Source: Firmicutes bacterium CAG:341 (GTDB lineage: Bacteria; Bacillota; Clostridia; Oscillospirales; Acutalibacteraceae). Taken from it: 41,379 bases of DNA. The stretch lies in contig FR895326.1 in the NCBI GenBank assembly GCA_000434995.1, positions 32,041-73,419 on the forward strand, in the 5' to 3' direction. Positions 16,793-25,086 of the stretch are shown here, in pieces. Each line of letters starts with the position of its first letter. Position 1 is the stretch's first letter. The notes below the pieces were generated by a model. It saw nothing but the letters and a program-made list of their open reading frames with translations, did no database searches and was not told the DNA's origin. The position numbers and the translations under genes were made by a program.

Positions 16793-17716
16793 ATGAAAAA
16801 AGCGATAGTTACAGGTGCTACCGGTGCAGTCGGTACAGCACTTGTAAATAAACTCATAAGCGAAAATGTTGAAACACTTGTTTTAGTTCGCAAGGGTGGC
16901 AGGGTAAATAAAATTCCCCAAAACCCGCTTGTTAAAATTGCATATTGCTCGCTTGATGAAATGGCGGATTATCAAAATACAGATAATGAAAAGTATGATG
17001 TAATGTTTCATCTTGCATGGGCAGGCCCTTACGGTAAAGACAGAAACGATATGTTTCTGCAAACCGATAATATTAAAAATGAGCTTGAAGCAGTTAAGCT
17101 TGCAAAAAGGTTTGGCTGTGAAACATTTGTAGGTGCAGGAAGTCAGGCTGAAAACGGCAGGCTCAAAGACGGTGAAAAAGTTTCACCAACTTCACCCACA
17201 AATCCGGATAACGGCTATGGAATTGCAAAGCTTGCGGCAGGTAAAATGAGCAGAATTTTATGTTCTCAGCTTGGAATGAAGCATATTTGGTGCAGAATTT
17301 TATCGGCTTACGGTCCGGGTGACGGTGCGCATACTATGGTTATGAGTACGATTATAAAATTCTTAAACGGGGAAGATTGTGATTTTACCCCCGGTGAGCA
17401 GAAATGGGATTTCCTCTATAATGGGGATATTGCAAATGCATTTTATCTTGCAGCCGAAAAGGGCAAAAACGGTGCGATTTATACCCTGGGTTCAGGCAAA
17501 ACAAAGAGCCTTAAGGATTATATAACAACTATTCGTGATATTGCCTGCCCGAGTGCAAAATGTAATTTCGGTGCAGTTGATTATTTTCCGAATCAAGTAA
17601 TGTATCTTTGCGCAGATATTGAAGATTTAAAAAGAGATACCGGTTTTGAGCCTAAAATCGATTTTGAAACAGGTATTAAAAATACTGTTGAATGGTATAA
17701 ATCACAGGTGAAATGA
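16793..17716 (+). CDS. Extended SDR, candidate nucleotide-4-keto-sugar reductase
   Basis: This 307-residue NAD(P)-dependent enzyme has TGATGAVGTALVNKL at the N-terminus, MFHLAWAGPYG in place of the usual HLAA, SQAENG, and a YGIAKLAAGK YxxxK pair. Extended SDRs of this sort include CDP-abequose, CDP-paratose and yersiniose-type 4-keto reductases as well as epimerases. Because block A lacks a reductase for its CDP-keto sugar, this is a candidate for that step. It could instead act on the dTDP-sugar made by its neighbour rfbB. The ribosome binding site is weak (GAAAG), so translation may depend on rfbB, whose stop is 7 nt upstream. Confidence 0.75.
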   Translation: MKKAIVTGATGAVGTALVNKLISENVETLVLVRKGGRVNKIPQNPLVKIAYCSLDEMADYQNTDNEKYDVMFHLAWAGPYGKDRNDMFLQTDNIKNELEAVKLAKRFGCETFVGAGSQAENGRLKDGEKVSPTSPTNPDNGYGIAKLAAGKMSRILCSQLGMKHIWCRILSAYGPGDGAHTMVMSTIIKFLNGEDCDFTPGEQKWDFLYNGDIANAFYLAAEKGKNGAIYTLGSGKTKSLKDYITTIRDIACPSAKCNFGAVDYFPNQVMYLCADIEDLKRDTGFEPKIDFETGIKNTVEWYKSQVK

Positions 17717-17725
17717 GGGAAAAAT

Positions 17726-18685
17726 ATGAAAAAAATAGGTATTATGATTCCTTGCTACAATGAGCAGGAAAATATTGTTCAAATTTGTAATGCCGTTGTA
17801 AAAGAAATAACTGAAGAACTTCCGCAATATGATTATGAAATTCTTATTATGGATAACTGTTCTACGGATAATACGCGCCCTCTCATCAGGGAAATTTGCA
17901 AGAAAAATCCGAAAATTAAAGCTATTTTAAATGCTAAAAATTTTGGGCAGTTTAACTCACCTTATTATGGAATGCTTCATGTAGACGGGGACTGCGTAAT
18001 TCCTATTTGCGCCGATTTCCAAGACCCTGTTGAGATGATACCGAAATTCATTCACGAATGGGAAAACGGATATAAAATTGTTTGCGCAATTAAATCATCA
18101 AGTAAAGAAAATAAACTTATGTATTGGGCAAGAAGCTGCTATTATAAGATGATTAAAAAAATGTCATCAGTTGAGCAGATTGAGCATTTTACAGGTTTTG
18201 CTCTTTATGATAAGGCGTTTATTGATGTACTTAAAAATCTTAATGACCCAACACCTTTTATTCGCGGTATTGTTGCCGAGCTTGGATTTAAGAGAAAAGA
18301 TATTGAATTTGAGCAACCGAAGCGTAAAGCCGGCAAAACTCATAATAATTTCTATTCTCTTTATGATGCGGCAATGCTTTCGTTTACTTCTTATACAAAA
18401 ATGGGATTAAGAATTGCAACCTTTGCAGGTTTCGGAATCGGTATTTTAAGCTTTTTAATTGGTATTATTTACCTTATTATGAAACTTATTTGGTGGAATA
18501 GATTCCCGGGCGGTACTGCACCGGCGATTATTTGCTCAATGTTCCTCGGCGGAATTCAGCTTTTCTTCCTCGGCTTTTTGGGCGAATACATTATGAGTAT
18601 GAATGCAAGAATTATGAATCGACCTCTTGTAGTTGAAGAAGAACGAATAAATTTTGATGATGAAAACAAGGAGAAGACAGAGTGA
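17726..18685 (+). CDS. Second GtrB/DPM-like polyprenyl-phosphate glycosyltransferase
   Basis: This 319-residue GT2 enzyme has IGIMIPCYNEQENI at the start, IMDNCSTDN near residue 46, and the metal-binding CADFQDP near residue 93-98. Two C-terminal membrane helices follow (about 232-255 and 270-292). It should load a sugar from a nucleotide donor onto a polyprenyl phosphate. GAGGG precedes the ATG. Its stop overlaps the GTG start of the next gene by 4 nt, so the two are probably a working pair of carrier-charging enzyme and membrane transferase. Confidence 0.87.
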   Translation: MKKIGIMIPCYNEQENIVQICNAVVKEITEELPQYDYEILIMDNCSTDNTRPLIREICKKNPKIKAILNAKNFGQFNSPYYGMLHVDGDCVIPICADFQDPVEMIPKFIHEWENGYKIVCAIKSSSKENKLMYWARSCYYKMIKKMSSVEQIEHFTGFALYDKAFIDVLKNLNDPTPFIRGIVAELGFKRKDIEFEQPKRKAGKTHNNFYSLYDAAMLSFTSYTKMGLRIATFAGFGIGILSFLIGIIYLIMKLIWWNRFPGGTAPAIICSMFLGGIQLFFLGFLGEYIMSMNARIMNRPLVVEEERINFDDENKEKTE

Positions 18686-21312
18686 ATTTTAAGAAAAACA
18701 AGTTAAAGGATGTAAACAATACAAGTAAACTTTTTTATATTATTTCATTTGCAAGTCTCGTTGTTTGTATAATTATGGGAGTTTTGTCAAATGGTGTAAC
18801 TGTTTCAAATCTTCTTTTTAATAAAGACGATGTCTTTATGGACTTTTTCAACAGCGTTGTTGATTGCAGTGGTGATGCTTATGGTGAATCAGGTGTAATT
18901 TATCCGCCTTTGGTTGTGCTGTTTTATAAGTTTTGCTCTATGTTTTTCAACATAGACTCAATGAAAGCATCAGAAGTCAGAGAAACATCACTTGGAATGA
19001 TAATATTTGTATGTTTCACCATTGTGAGTTACATTTTATTTGCCAAACTTATTTACAAGTATAAGAATGGCAGTTTTGCAAATAAATCTTTGTTTGCATT
19101 TTTTACATTATTTTCTTTTCCAATGATATATTTGATTGAAAGAGGAAATATTATAGTTCTTGTTCTTCCGCTTTTGCTTTATTTTGTGAATGAGTATGAC
19201 AGCGATGTGAAATATAAAAGGCATTTGGCATATATTTGCTTGGCAATCAGTGTGGCTATAAAAATTTATCCGGTGTTTTTTGGTTTGCTGTTATTAAAGA
19301 AAAAAAAGAATTTTAAAAATATATTATTATGTATTTTTTATGGTGCTGTCTTTTTCTTTGTTCCGTTTATATTTGTTGGCGGATTTTCACAATTAGGCGT
19401 ATTGATTCATAATATTCTTTATACCTCATCAATGTTTGGAAGTAAGGGATTTGGCTTCAAAGTCAGCATTTCCAATACCTTCAGCTTGTTCGGTCATGTA
19501 TTTAATCATGTAAGATTATTTGAAACCGCCGGCACTATGTTTTTAATAATCACAGTGCTTGCAGGCTTGTTTTTAATATTATTTAATAAGTGGAATGAAG
19601 ATTGGAAAATATATGCGGTTATTTCGCTGATTATAATATTAGTTCCCGGATTTAGTTACATTTATTCAGTGGCATATATGATTATTCCGCTTTTATTCTT
19701 CCTTAATAAAAAAGAAATAAAGTGGATTGACTATATATATTCTTTGCTTTTTATTGCTCAGTTTATTTTCTTGGTTGCAAAAACCGACGAGCTGTTTCCG
19801 AGCTTTAACAGTGCAGAACTAAATTGCAATATAGCAACAGTTGTTGAAAGTATTGCACTTTTGGCTATGCTTGTGCTGTTATATCTTGACGGAATTATAA
19901 CATTCTTTAGATTATCAAGGCACACAAAGATTTTGAAAATTCCTGTAAATTTGATTGTTTGTATTGCAGTTGTTTGTGCAATTGCCGTATCAGGTGTATT
20001 TTCTGTGTATTATACCCCGTCTAAATCAGGCTTCTCGGTAACTTCTGTTGAAAGTTTTACTCCGTATGATGATGACGATAAAACCTTGGAGTCGTTTTAT
20101 TCATATGTAGATGATGAAATAGGCAGTGCCAAGACAGTCGCTTTTCCGAGGGTTGACTTCTTATCGTCAAAAATCAACAATAAGAATATTAGATATTTTG
20201 ATATATCATATGATTCAAAATCGCTTAAAACAATTAAATCATTGACAAAGTATTCACCTGAATATATCATTATTTATAATGTATCACAAAGCGAGATTAA
20301 AGACAGCGAAATGCAGATTTCATATTCAGAATTAAAAACATATATGAATATGTATAAAGAAATTTCAAAGAGCTGTTGGAGCAAAGGATACGAAAAGGTT
20401 AAAAGTTATTATATTAACGACTCAATAGAGTTGGCTGTTTGGGAAAAAAGTGAAAATAAGAAAAATACTTCTTGGAAAAACGGAGGTAACGGTACCCAAG
20501 AAAGTCCGTTTGAAATTTCAACAGCCGAGCAGTTATACAATTTTTCTGAATTTGTAAATTCAGGAAACTCGCTTAAAAATAAATATGTTGAGCTGACTAA
20601 TGATATTGATATGTCATCTATAAAGAATTTTAAACCGATTGGATTTGAAGTAAATCCATTTCAATTCAAGGGCATATTCAACGGAAACGGTTATGCAATA
20701 AAGAATTTGGAGATTAGGCGCAATGACTACTCTTTGTTTGATGAAAATTATTTAAAGTATGACATAGCGTTGTTTGGAAAATTAGGCGGCAAAGTTGAAA
20801 ATTTGATAGTTGAAGATTCTGTGTTCGACGGATACTGCACAGCTGTTTTCGCGCGTTCATCTGTTAACGATAAACAATTGATTATCAATTGCTTATCACG
20901 AAACAATAAAATCACCGGATATAGATGCGGTGAATTGATTGATGACTTTGCCGGAAAAATTGAAAGTTGCATTGCACTAAATAACAATACCAAAGGCAAA
21001 GAAAATTCAAATATTGTAGGATATAGATACACATCACCTATAATGGCCGCATCATATACCAATACATTTTATGCAGAAAATAATAAATTCTATTTACCTA
21101 ATAATATTATTTACACTGATGAAATGATAAACAATTTAAATAATAATTCAACCACATATAATAAAAAAATTGAAATGGAATATAAAGCTATTGTCCATAG
21201 GCTCTGCTATAACGGAAATAAAAAACCGAAAGATTTAAAATCTGCGCAGCGACCTTTGGAATTATGTGAATGGACCTTGTCCGGAAATGAAATTTCAATA
21301 ACGCATAAATAA
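18682..21312 (+). CDS. GT87-like membrane glycosyltransferase fused to a GLUG-like extracellular domain
   Basis: This 876-residue protein starts with GTG inside GTGA overlapping the upstream stop, with AAGGAG 8 nt before. Residues about 15-445 hold roughly a dozen membrane segments. The first loop has KDDVFMDFFN and a GVIYPPLVVLFYKF motif like polyprenyl-phosphate-mannose-type GT87 enzymes. Residues about 450-590 look like an extracellular domain. From about 597 the pattern changes to GNGTQESPFEISTAEQL, LTNDIDM, FNGNGYAIKNLEI and FGKLGGKVENLIVED, the signature of GLUG/beta-helix repeats common in secreted adhesins. No frameshift separates the parts. Fusing these to a membrane transferase is unusual; a glycan- or wall-binding role for the tail is inference. 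Confidence 0.75.
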   Translation: MNFKKNKLKDVNNTSKLFYIISFASLVVCIIMGVLSNGVTVSNLLFNKDDVFMDFFNSVVDCSGDAYGESGVIYPPLVVLFYKFCSMFFNIDSMKASEVRETSLGMIIFVCFTIVSYILFAKLIYKYKNGSFANKSLFAFFTLFSFPMIYLIERGNIIVLVLPLLLYFVNEYDSDVKYKRHLAYICLAISVAIKIYPVFFGLLLLKKKKNFKNILLCIFYGAVFFFVPFIFVGGFSQLGVLIHNILYTSSMFGSKGFGFKVSISNTFSLFGHVFNHVRLFETAGTMFLIITVLAGLFLILFNKWNEDWKIYAVISLIIILVPGFSYIYSVAYMIIPLLFFLNKKEIKWIDYIYSLLFIAQFIFLVAKTDELFPSFNSAELNCNIATVVESIALLAMLVLLYLDGIITFFRLSRHTKILKIPVNLIVCIAVVCAIAVSGVFSVYYTPSKSGFSVTSVESFTPYDDDDKTLESFYSYVDDEIGSAKTVAFPRVDFLSSKINNKNIRYFDISYDSKSLKTIKSLTKYSPEYIIIYNVSQSEIKDSEMQISYSELKTYMNMYKEISKSCWSKGYEKVKSYYINDSIELAVWEKSENKKNTSWKNGGNGTQESPFEISTAEQLYNFSEFVNSGNSLKNKYVELTNDIDMSSIKNFKPIGFEVNPFQFKGIFNGNGYAIKNLEIRRNDYSLFDENYLKYDIALFGKLGGKVENLIVEDSVFDGYCTAVFARSSVNDKQLIINCLSRNNKITGYRCGELIDDFAGKIESCIALNNNTKGKENSNIVGYRYTSPIMAASYTNTFYAENNKFYLPNNIIYTDEMINNLNNNSTTYNKKIEMEYKAIVHRLCYNGNKKPKDLKSAQRPLELCEWTLSGNEISITHK

Positions 21313-21344
21313 TCAGCTTTTTAATGGCTCGGAGGATAAAAATT

Positions 21345-21785
21345 ATGAAAAGAATTTTGACATACGGTACTTTTGATTTGCTTCACTACGGTCATATTCG
21401 TCTTTTAAAAAGGGCAAAAGCAATGGGGGATTATCTCATTGTTGCACTTTCAACTGATGAATTTAATGCCGGCAAGGGCAAAAAAGCGTATCACACATAT
21501 GAAACAAGAAAGAAAATGCTTGAAGCAATCAGATATGTTGACCTTGTAATTCCGGAAGAAAGCTGGGAGCAAAAAATCAATGATGTAAAAGAGTACCATG
21601 TTGATACCGTTGTTATGGGCGGCGATTGGGCAGGAAGTGACAAGTTTGATTATTTAAAAGATTATTGCGAACTTGTATTTCTTGACAGAACACCTGGTGT
21701 ATCAACAACTCAAATCAAGAAAGACCTTGGGCTTCAAGAAGCTATTGTCGGTGTTGATCAACTCCCGGGCGAGCCGGAAGAATAA
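21345..21785 (+). CDS. tagD: Glycerol-3-phosphate cytidylyltransferase
   Basis: This 146-residue protein closely follows TagD/GCT. It has LTYGTFDLLHYGHIRLLKRA with the HxGH nucleotidyltransferase motif, STDEFN, KKAYHTYETRKKML, VMGGDWAGSDKFDYL, and the C-terminal TPGVSTTQIKK (the ISTT-type motif). It should make CDP-glycerol from CTP and glycerol-3-phosphate, a donor for teichoic acid or glycerophosphate decoration. A longer frame begins at 21324, but GGAGG at 21331 points to ATG 21345. A matching TagF-like transferase is encoded at 39450, well outside this operon. Confidence 0.92.
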   Translation: MKRILTYGTFDLLHYGHIRLLKRAKAMGDYLIVALSTDEFNAGKGKKAYHTYETRKKMLEAIRYVDLVIPEESWEQKINDVKEYHVDTVVMGGDWAGSDKFDYLKDYCELVFLDRTPGVSTTQIKKDLGLQEAIVGVDQLPGEPEE

Positions 21786-21808
21786 GCAGTTAAAAGGTTT
21801 TGTTAAAG

Positions 21809-22282
21809 ATGATAAAAAATTTATTTAACAAATATAAAGAAGTCATAAGCTATTTGTTTTTCGGCGTGCTGACAACCCTTGTTAACTTTGTTTCGTTTTG
21901 GGCATTTAACAAAATTTTAGGTGAGAGCCTGTATTTAATCAGCAATGTAATTGCTTGGGTTATCTCTGTGGTTTTTGCATATGTTACAAACAAACTTTGG
22001 GTTTTTGAATCAAAGAGCTGGAAGTTTAGAGTTTTACTCAAAGAAGTTCCTGAATTTTTTGCTGCAAGAGTTTTCAGCTTATGCGTTGAAGAATGCGGCT
22101 TGTGGTTGTTGGTTGATAAACTTGGGTTTGATAAGTTTTCATTTTTGTTATTTGAATTTAAAGTTACAGGTAAGCTTATTGCAAAAGTACTGCTTGCTGT
22201 AATTGTTGTTATACTGAATTATTTTTTTAGCAAGTTTATCATCTTTGCTAAAAGGAATAAAGATAAATCTAACACTCAGTAA
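21809..22282 (+). CDS. GtrA-family membrane protein
   Basis: This 157-residue protein has four predicted membrane segments in the GtrA pattern. It opens with EVISYLFFGVLTTLVNFVSF, then NVIAWVISVVFAYVTNKLWVF, and ends with NYFFSKFIIF. GtrA proteins are thought to help flip polyprenyl-phosphate sugars made by GtrB-type enzymes. A TTG at 21800 sits too close to the AAAAGG ribosome binding site, so ATG 21809 is preferred. It is the last gene of the operon and could serve both GtrB-like enzymes. Confidence 0.9.
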   Translation: MIKNLFNKYKEVISYLFFGVLTTLVNFVSFWAFNKILGESLYLISNVIAWVISVVFAYVTNKLWVFESKSWKFRVLLKEVPEFFAARVFSLCVEECGLWLLVDKLGFDKFSFLLFEFKVTGKLIAKVLLAVIVVILNYFFSKFIIFAKRNKDKSNTQ

Positions 22283-22290
22283 AGAAGTAA

Positions 22291-22341
22291 ATAAAAAAGC
22301 GCTCTCTTGGTGTGAATTGTGCATCAGCAGGGTGCTTTTTT
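22291..22341 (+). terminator. Terminator of the long glycan operon
   Basis: AAAAAAGCGCTC pairs with GGGTGCTTTTTT across a large loop of about 25 nt, with two G-U pairs in the plus-strand RNA, ending in a T-tract. It is weaker than the other terminators but correctly placed after the last glycan gene. Confidence 0.65.
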
Positions 22342-22426
22342 CTATCTGCTTAATCTGTGGGCAATCTTAATTCGGGCATACTCGGCAGATTTTTCTTTTA
22401 TTTTCAGTGCAGATTTTCTTATTTTG

Positions 22427-22454
22427 TTGACAAAATTTGTAATAGTGGTATAAT
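22427..22454 (+). promoter_or_regulatory. Consensus promoter with extended -10
   Basis: TTGACA (22427-22432), 16-nt spacer, TGG plus TATAAT (22449-22454). It is one of the closest matches to the sigma-A consensus in the window and should drive the SDR gene at 22520 strongly. Confidence 0.85.
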
Positions 22455-22519
22455 TAAGCTTGTATGGTTTGATAGAAATCAAGCCAAAGAATTACGCTAA
22501 GTGTAATGGAGGAAATATT

Positions 22520-23542
22520 ATGAACATCTTTATGATTGGCGGTACAGGCCTTCTTGGCTGTGAAGCCGCAACCCAGCTTATCAAAATGGGTCACAAAGTA
22601 ACAAGCGTTGCTTTGCCTCCACTTCCTCAGGGCGCTCCAATTCCTGAAGAAATGGAAATTGTTTTTGGCGATATTAACAAAAAGAGCGATGAAGAAATTA
22701 TGGAGCTTCTCAACGGTAATGATGTATTCATCTATGCTGCCGGTGTAGATGAAAGAGTTGAATTCCCTGCTCCTGTTATGGATTATTATGATAAATTCAA
22801 CAATGCTCCGCTTAGAAGAATTTTCCCTCTTTGCAAAAAAGCAGGTGTTAAGAGAGCGGTAGTTCTCGGTTCATACTTTGCTTATCTTACAAAGAGCAGA
22901 CCTGATATGAGACTTCAGCAGAGAAACCCTTACTTCAAGGCAAGAATGATTCAGGAAGACATTTGTAAAAATGCTGTTGATGATAACTTCTCAACTTGCG
23001 TACTTGAACTTCCTTACATCTTCGGTACTCAGCCTGGCAGAAAGCCTGTATGGACTATTCTCATTGAGCAGCTTAAGATGATGGACAAGCTTCCGTTCAC
23101 ACTTTATCCAAAGGGAGGTACTGCAATGCTTACTTGCCGCCAGGTAGGTCAGGCTATCGCAGGTGCAGCTGTAAGAGAAAAGGCAGGATTTGAAGCAATC
23201 CCTGTTGCTATGTATAATATGAAATGGGATAAGTTCCTTAAAATCGTTTACGAAGCAAGAGGAATGGGCCCTAACAGAAAGATTGTCGGCGTTCAGCCTT
23301 GGATGATGAAAATGGGTATGATTGGTATTGCCAAGGATTATAAAAAGAGAGGCATTGATTCAGGTATGGACCCATTCAACCTTCCTGATATTATGAACCT
23401 CGACCTCTTTATTAACAATCAATATACTAAAGAACTCGGTGTTCAGGAAGATGATATTGAAGCAGCAATTACTGATTCAATCCGTGTATCTCAGGCATCA
23501 TACGACGGTAAGGTTAAGCTTCTTGAAATGAAGGGCGAATAA
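22520..23542 (+). CDS. Atypical NAD(P)-binding SDR, function unknown
   Basis: This 340-residue protein has an N-terminal Rossmann motif (NIFMIGGTGLLGCEAATQL) and the layout of atypical or extended SDRs and sugar-nucleotide epimerase-like proteins. The substrate is not recognisable. There is no clean YxxxK pair: the nearest is a Tyr in GSYFAYLTKSRPD, so it may bind nucleotide without classical SDR chemistry. Start 22520 follows GGAGGA; a longer frame from 22460 would begin only about 6 nt downstream of the -10 and is unlikely. It is a monocistronic unit with a very strong promoter, suggesting an abundant protein. Confidence 0.8.
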   Translation: MNIFMIGGTGLLGCEAATQLIKMGHKVTSVALPPLPQGAPIPEEMEIVFGDINKKSDEEIMELLNGNDVFIYAAGVDERVEFPAPVMDYYDKFNNAPLRRIFPLCKKAGVKRAVVLGSYFAYLTKSRPDMRLQQRNPYFKARMIQEDICKNAVDDNFSTCVLELPYIFGTQPGRKPVWTILIEQLKMMDKLPFTLYPKGGTAMLTCRQVGQAIAGAAVREKAGFEAIPVAMYNMKWDKFLKIVYEARGMGPNRKIVGVQPWMMKMGMIGIAKDYKKRGIDSGMDPFNLPDIMNLDLFINNQYTKELGVQEDDIEAAITDSIRVSQASYDGKVKLLEMKGE

Positions 23543-23555
23543 TACATTACATAAC

Positions 23556-23587
23556 AAAAAACCAAGGATTTATATCCTTGGTTTTTT
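23556..23587. terminator. Bidirectional intrinsic terminator
   Basis: AAAAAACCAAGGA, a TTTATA loop, then TCCTTGGTTTTTT. It separates the plus-strand SDR from the minus-strand zinc-ribbon gene and has T-tracts in both directions. Confidence 0.93.
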
Positions 23588-23619
23588 ATTATGGAAAACA
23601 ATGTTTGCCGCTACATATT

Positions 23620-24078
23620 TTATTGATTATTCGTTGCTTTCTTACCCGTATTGACCACAAATTGAGTATGGCAGTGTGGGCAGGTTACATTTATTTTGCC
23701 CTTATGGCGAGGGAGGCGAAGCGTTTTTTTGCAATTCTTGCATTTCACGAATTTATGGGTTTTGCGCTGCTTAAATTTATCGTTTTGAAATTTGAAAAAG
23801 CCTTTAATTTTGCCCCAAAATTGAAGCCAGCTTGCATTTTCCTGCCTTCTTGCTTCAATGTTTTTTGAAAACACTCTGAAAAAAGCATAAACGAGCAAAA
23901 CAAATCCCATTACTTCAAAAGCATAATAGGTTATTTTTGATACCCTATAAAATAAATTTGCTAAAATAGTAAATACAAAGAAGAAAATCAAAAGTGCTCT
24001 GTAAAGTTTATCTACGCCATATCTGCCAACCATAAACTGCTGAAATTTATATCCCTGTTTCCTAAAAAATTCTTTCAT
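23620..24078 (-). CDS. Small membrane protein with C-terminal zinc ribbon
   Basis: This 152-residue protein has two hydrophobic segments (about 28-44 and 51-68). A basic linker follows, then a zinc-ribbon motif C-x2-C-x16-C-x2-C starting at KCKNCKKTLRLP and ending TCPHCHTQF. The C-terminal part resembles MJ0042-type or rubredoxin-like zinc ribbons. It lies 11 nt downstream of the DnaJ-domain gene with AGAGG before the ATG, so the pair is probably an operon acting at the membrane. No enzymatic motif is visible and the role is unknown. Confidence 0.8.
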   Translation of the reverse strand: MKEFFRKQGYKFQQFMVGRYGVDKLYRALLIFFFVFTILANLFYRVSKITYYAFEVMGFVLLVYAFFRVFSKNIEARRQENASWLQFWGKIKGFFKFQNDKFKQRKTHKFVKCKNCKKTLRLPRHKGKINVTCPHCHTQFVVNTGKKATNNQ

Positions 24079-24089
24079 ATCTTTTACCT

Positions 24090-24929
24090 CTACTGATTAT
24101 GCGCTTCACCGTTTTGTGAGCCGAAATAGTTTGAAGCATCATTTGAATCTGAACTGCTTTCGGAATTATTACCGAACTCCTGCGACTGAGAATATGACTG
24201 CCTGTAATGCGGTGTGTAATAATATGTTCTTGATGAATAAAACAAGCCGCTCACAAGCGATATTATAAGCCTGATAATAAAAATAATAAAAATTATTCTC
24301 AATATTCTGCCAAGGCAACCGCCGCGCCTTACTTTATACGCTCTGCCACGGCTTTGCCTTTGGGAAGGGTTGTAATTATAAGTATATGTTTGCGAACCTG
24401 CTGTATCACCAAAATCAAAAAAGCTTGAAAACGGGTCTTTTTTGAGTGGGTTGATACCGTTTGTAATATCGGTATACGCTTGGTGATAAGTCATATTATC
24501 CGGCTCTTTTGCATAAGCCGAGCGAATATGGTCTTGCGCAATATTCCACTGCCCTATTGAAGCATTGGCAAGCGCAGAAAGATAGTACCAGCGTGCATTT
24601 CTGTCCTCAATACTGTTGAGCAAATTGATTGCCTGTGCATACTGCCCGGTGTTAATAAACTGCGTTACGGAATTTAGATAATCCGGCGCAGAGTTTGCGC
24701 TTTTATCGGCTTTTGAGCCAAACGGGGAATAATATTCACTTTGATTTGCCGAGCCGTTTTTAATTTGGTCATATGCCGAATTTATTTGCGACATTTTTTC
24801 CTCGGCGTTTTTATCGTTAGGATTAAGGTCGGGATGATACTTTTTAGCAAGCTTTTTGTATGCTTTTGTACATTCATCAAGGCTTGCACCGTCAGGCACA
24901 CCCAGCACCTTGTATGGATTAGTTATCAT
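24090..24929 (-). CDS. Membrane-anchored J-domain (DnaJ-like) protein
   Basis: This 279-residue protein starts with a J domain (NPYKVLGVPDGASLDECTKA, HPD at 32-34). A helical region about residues 82-155 follows, with a TPR-like pattern (TGQYAQAINLL, IGQWNIAQDHI). A basic, glycine-containing stretch then leads to a single membrane segment near 210-232, and the tail is Ser/Asn/Gln-rich. It has no Gly/Phe or zinc-finger domain, so it is not DnaJ itself. It probably recruits DnaK to a membrane site. GAGGA precedes the ATG. The pairing with the zinc-ribbon gene is discussed in the findings. Confidence 0.88.
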   Translation of the reverse strand: MITNPYKVLGVPDGASLDECTKAYKKLAKKYHPDLNPNDKNAEEKMSQINSAYDQIKNGSANQSEYYSPFGSKADKSANSAPDYLNSVTQFINTGQYAQAINLLNSIEDRNARWYYLSALANASIGQWNIAQDHIRSAYAKEPDNMTYHQAYTDITNGINPLKKDPFSSFFDFGDTAGSQTYTYNYNPSQRQSRGRAYKVRRGGCLGRILRIIFIIFIIRLIISLVSGLFYSSRTYYYTPHYRQSYSQSQEFGNNSESSSDSNDASNYFGSQNGEAHNQ

Positions 24930-25020
24930 ATTAGTTCCTCAATAATTGATTTTATAGAATCTTACCATAGAATTTTTACGCCTTTATTAACAAACTCGGT
25001 ACAAGGAATAAACATTTATA

Positions 25021-25049
25021 TTGAAATTTATAGATGAATTTGGTAGTAT
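25021..25049 (+). promoter_or_regulatory. Likely promoter for the PAP2 gene
   Basis: TTGAAA (25021-25026), 17-nt spacer, TGG plus TAGTAT (25044-25049). An alternative TATAAT three bases later has a 20-nt spacer. Confidence 0.55.
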
Positions 25050-25086
25050 AATATAGTATAAATAATATTTGGAGGTTTTAAGCATT

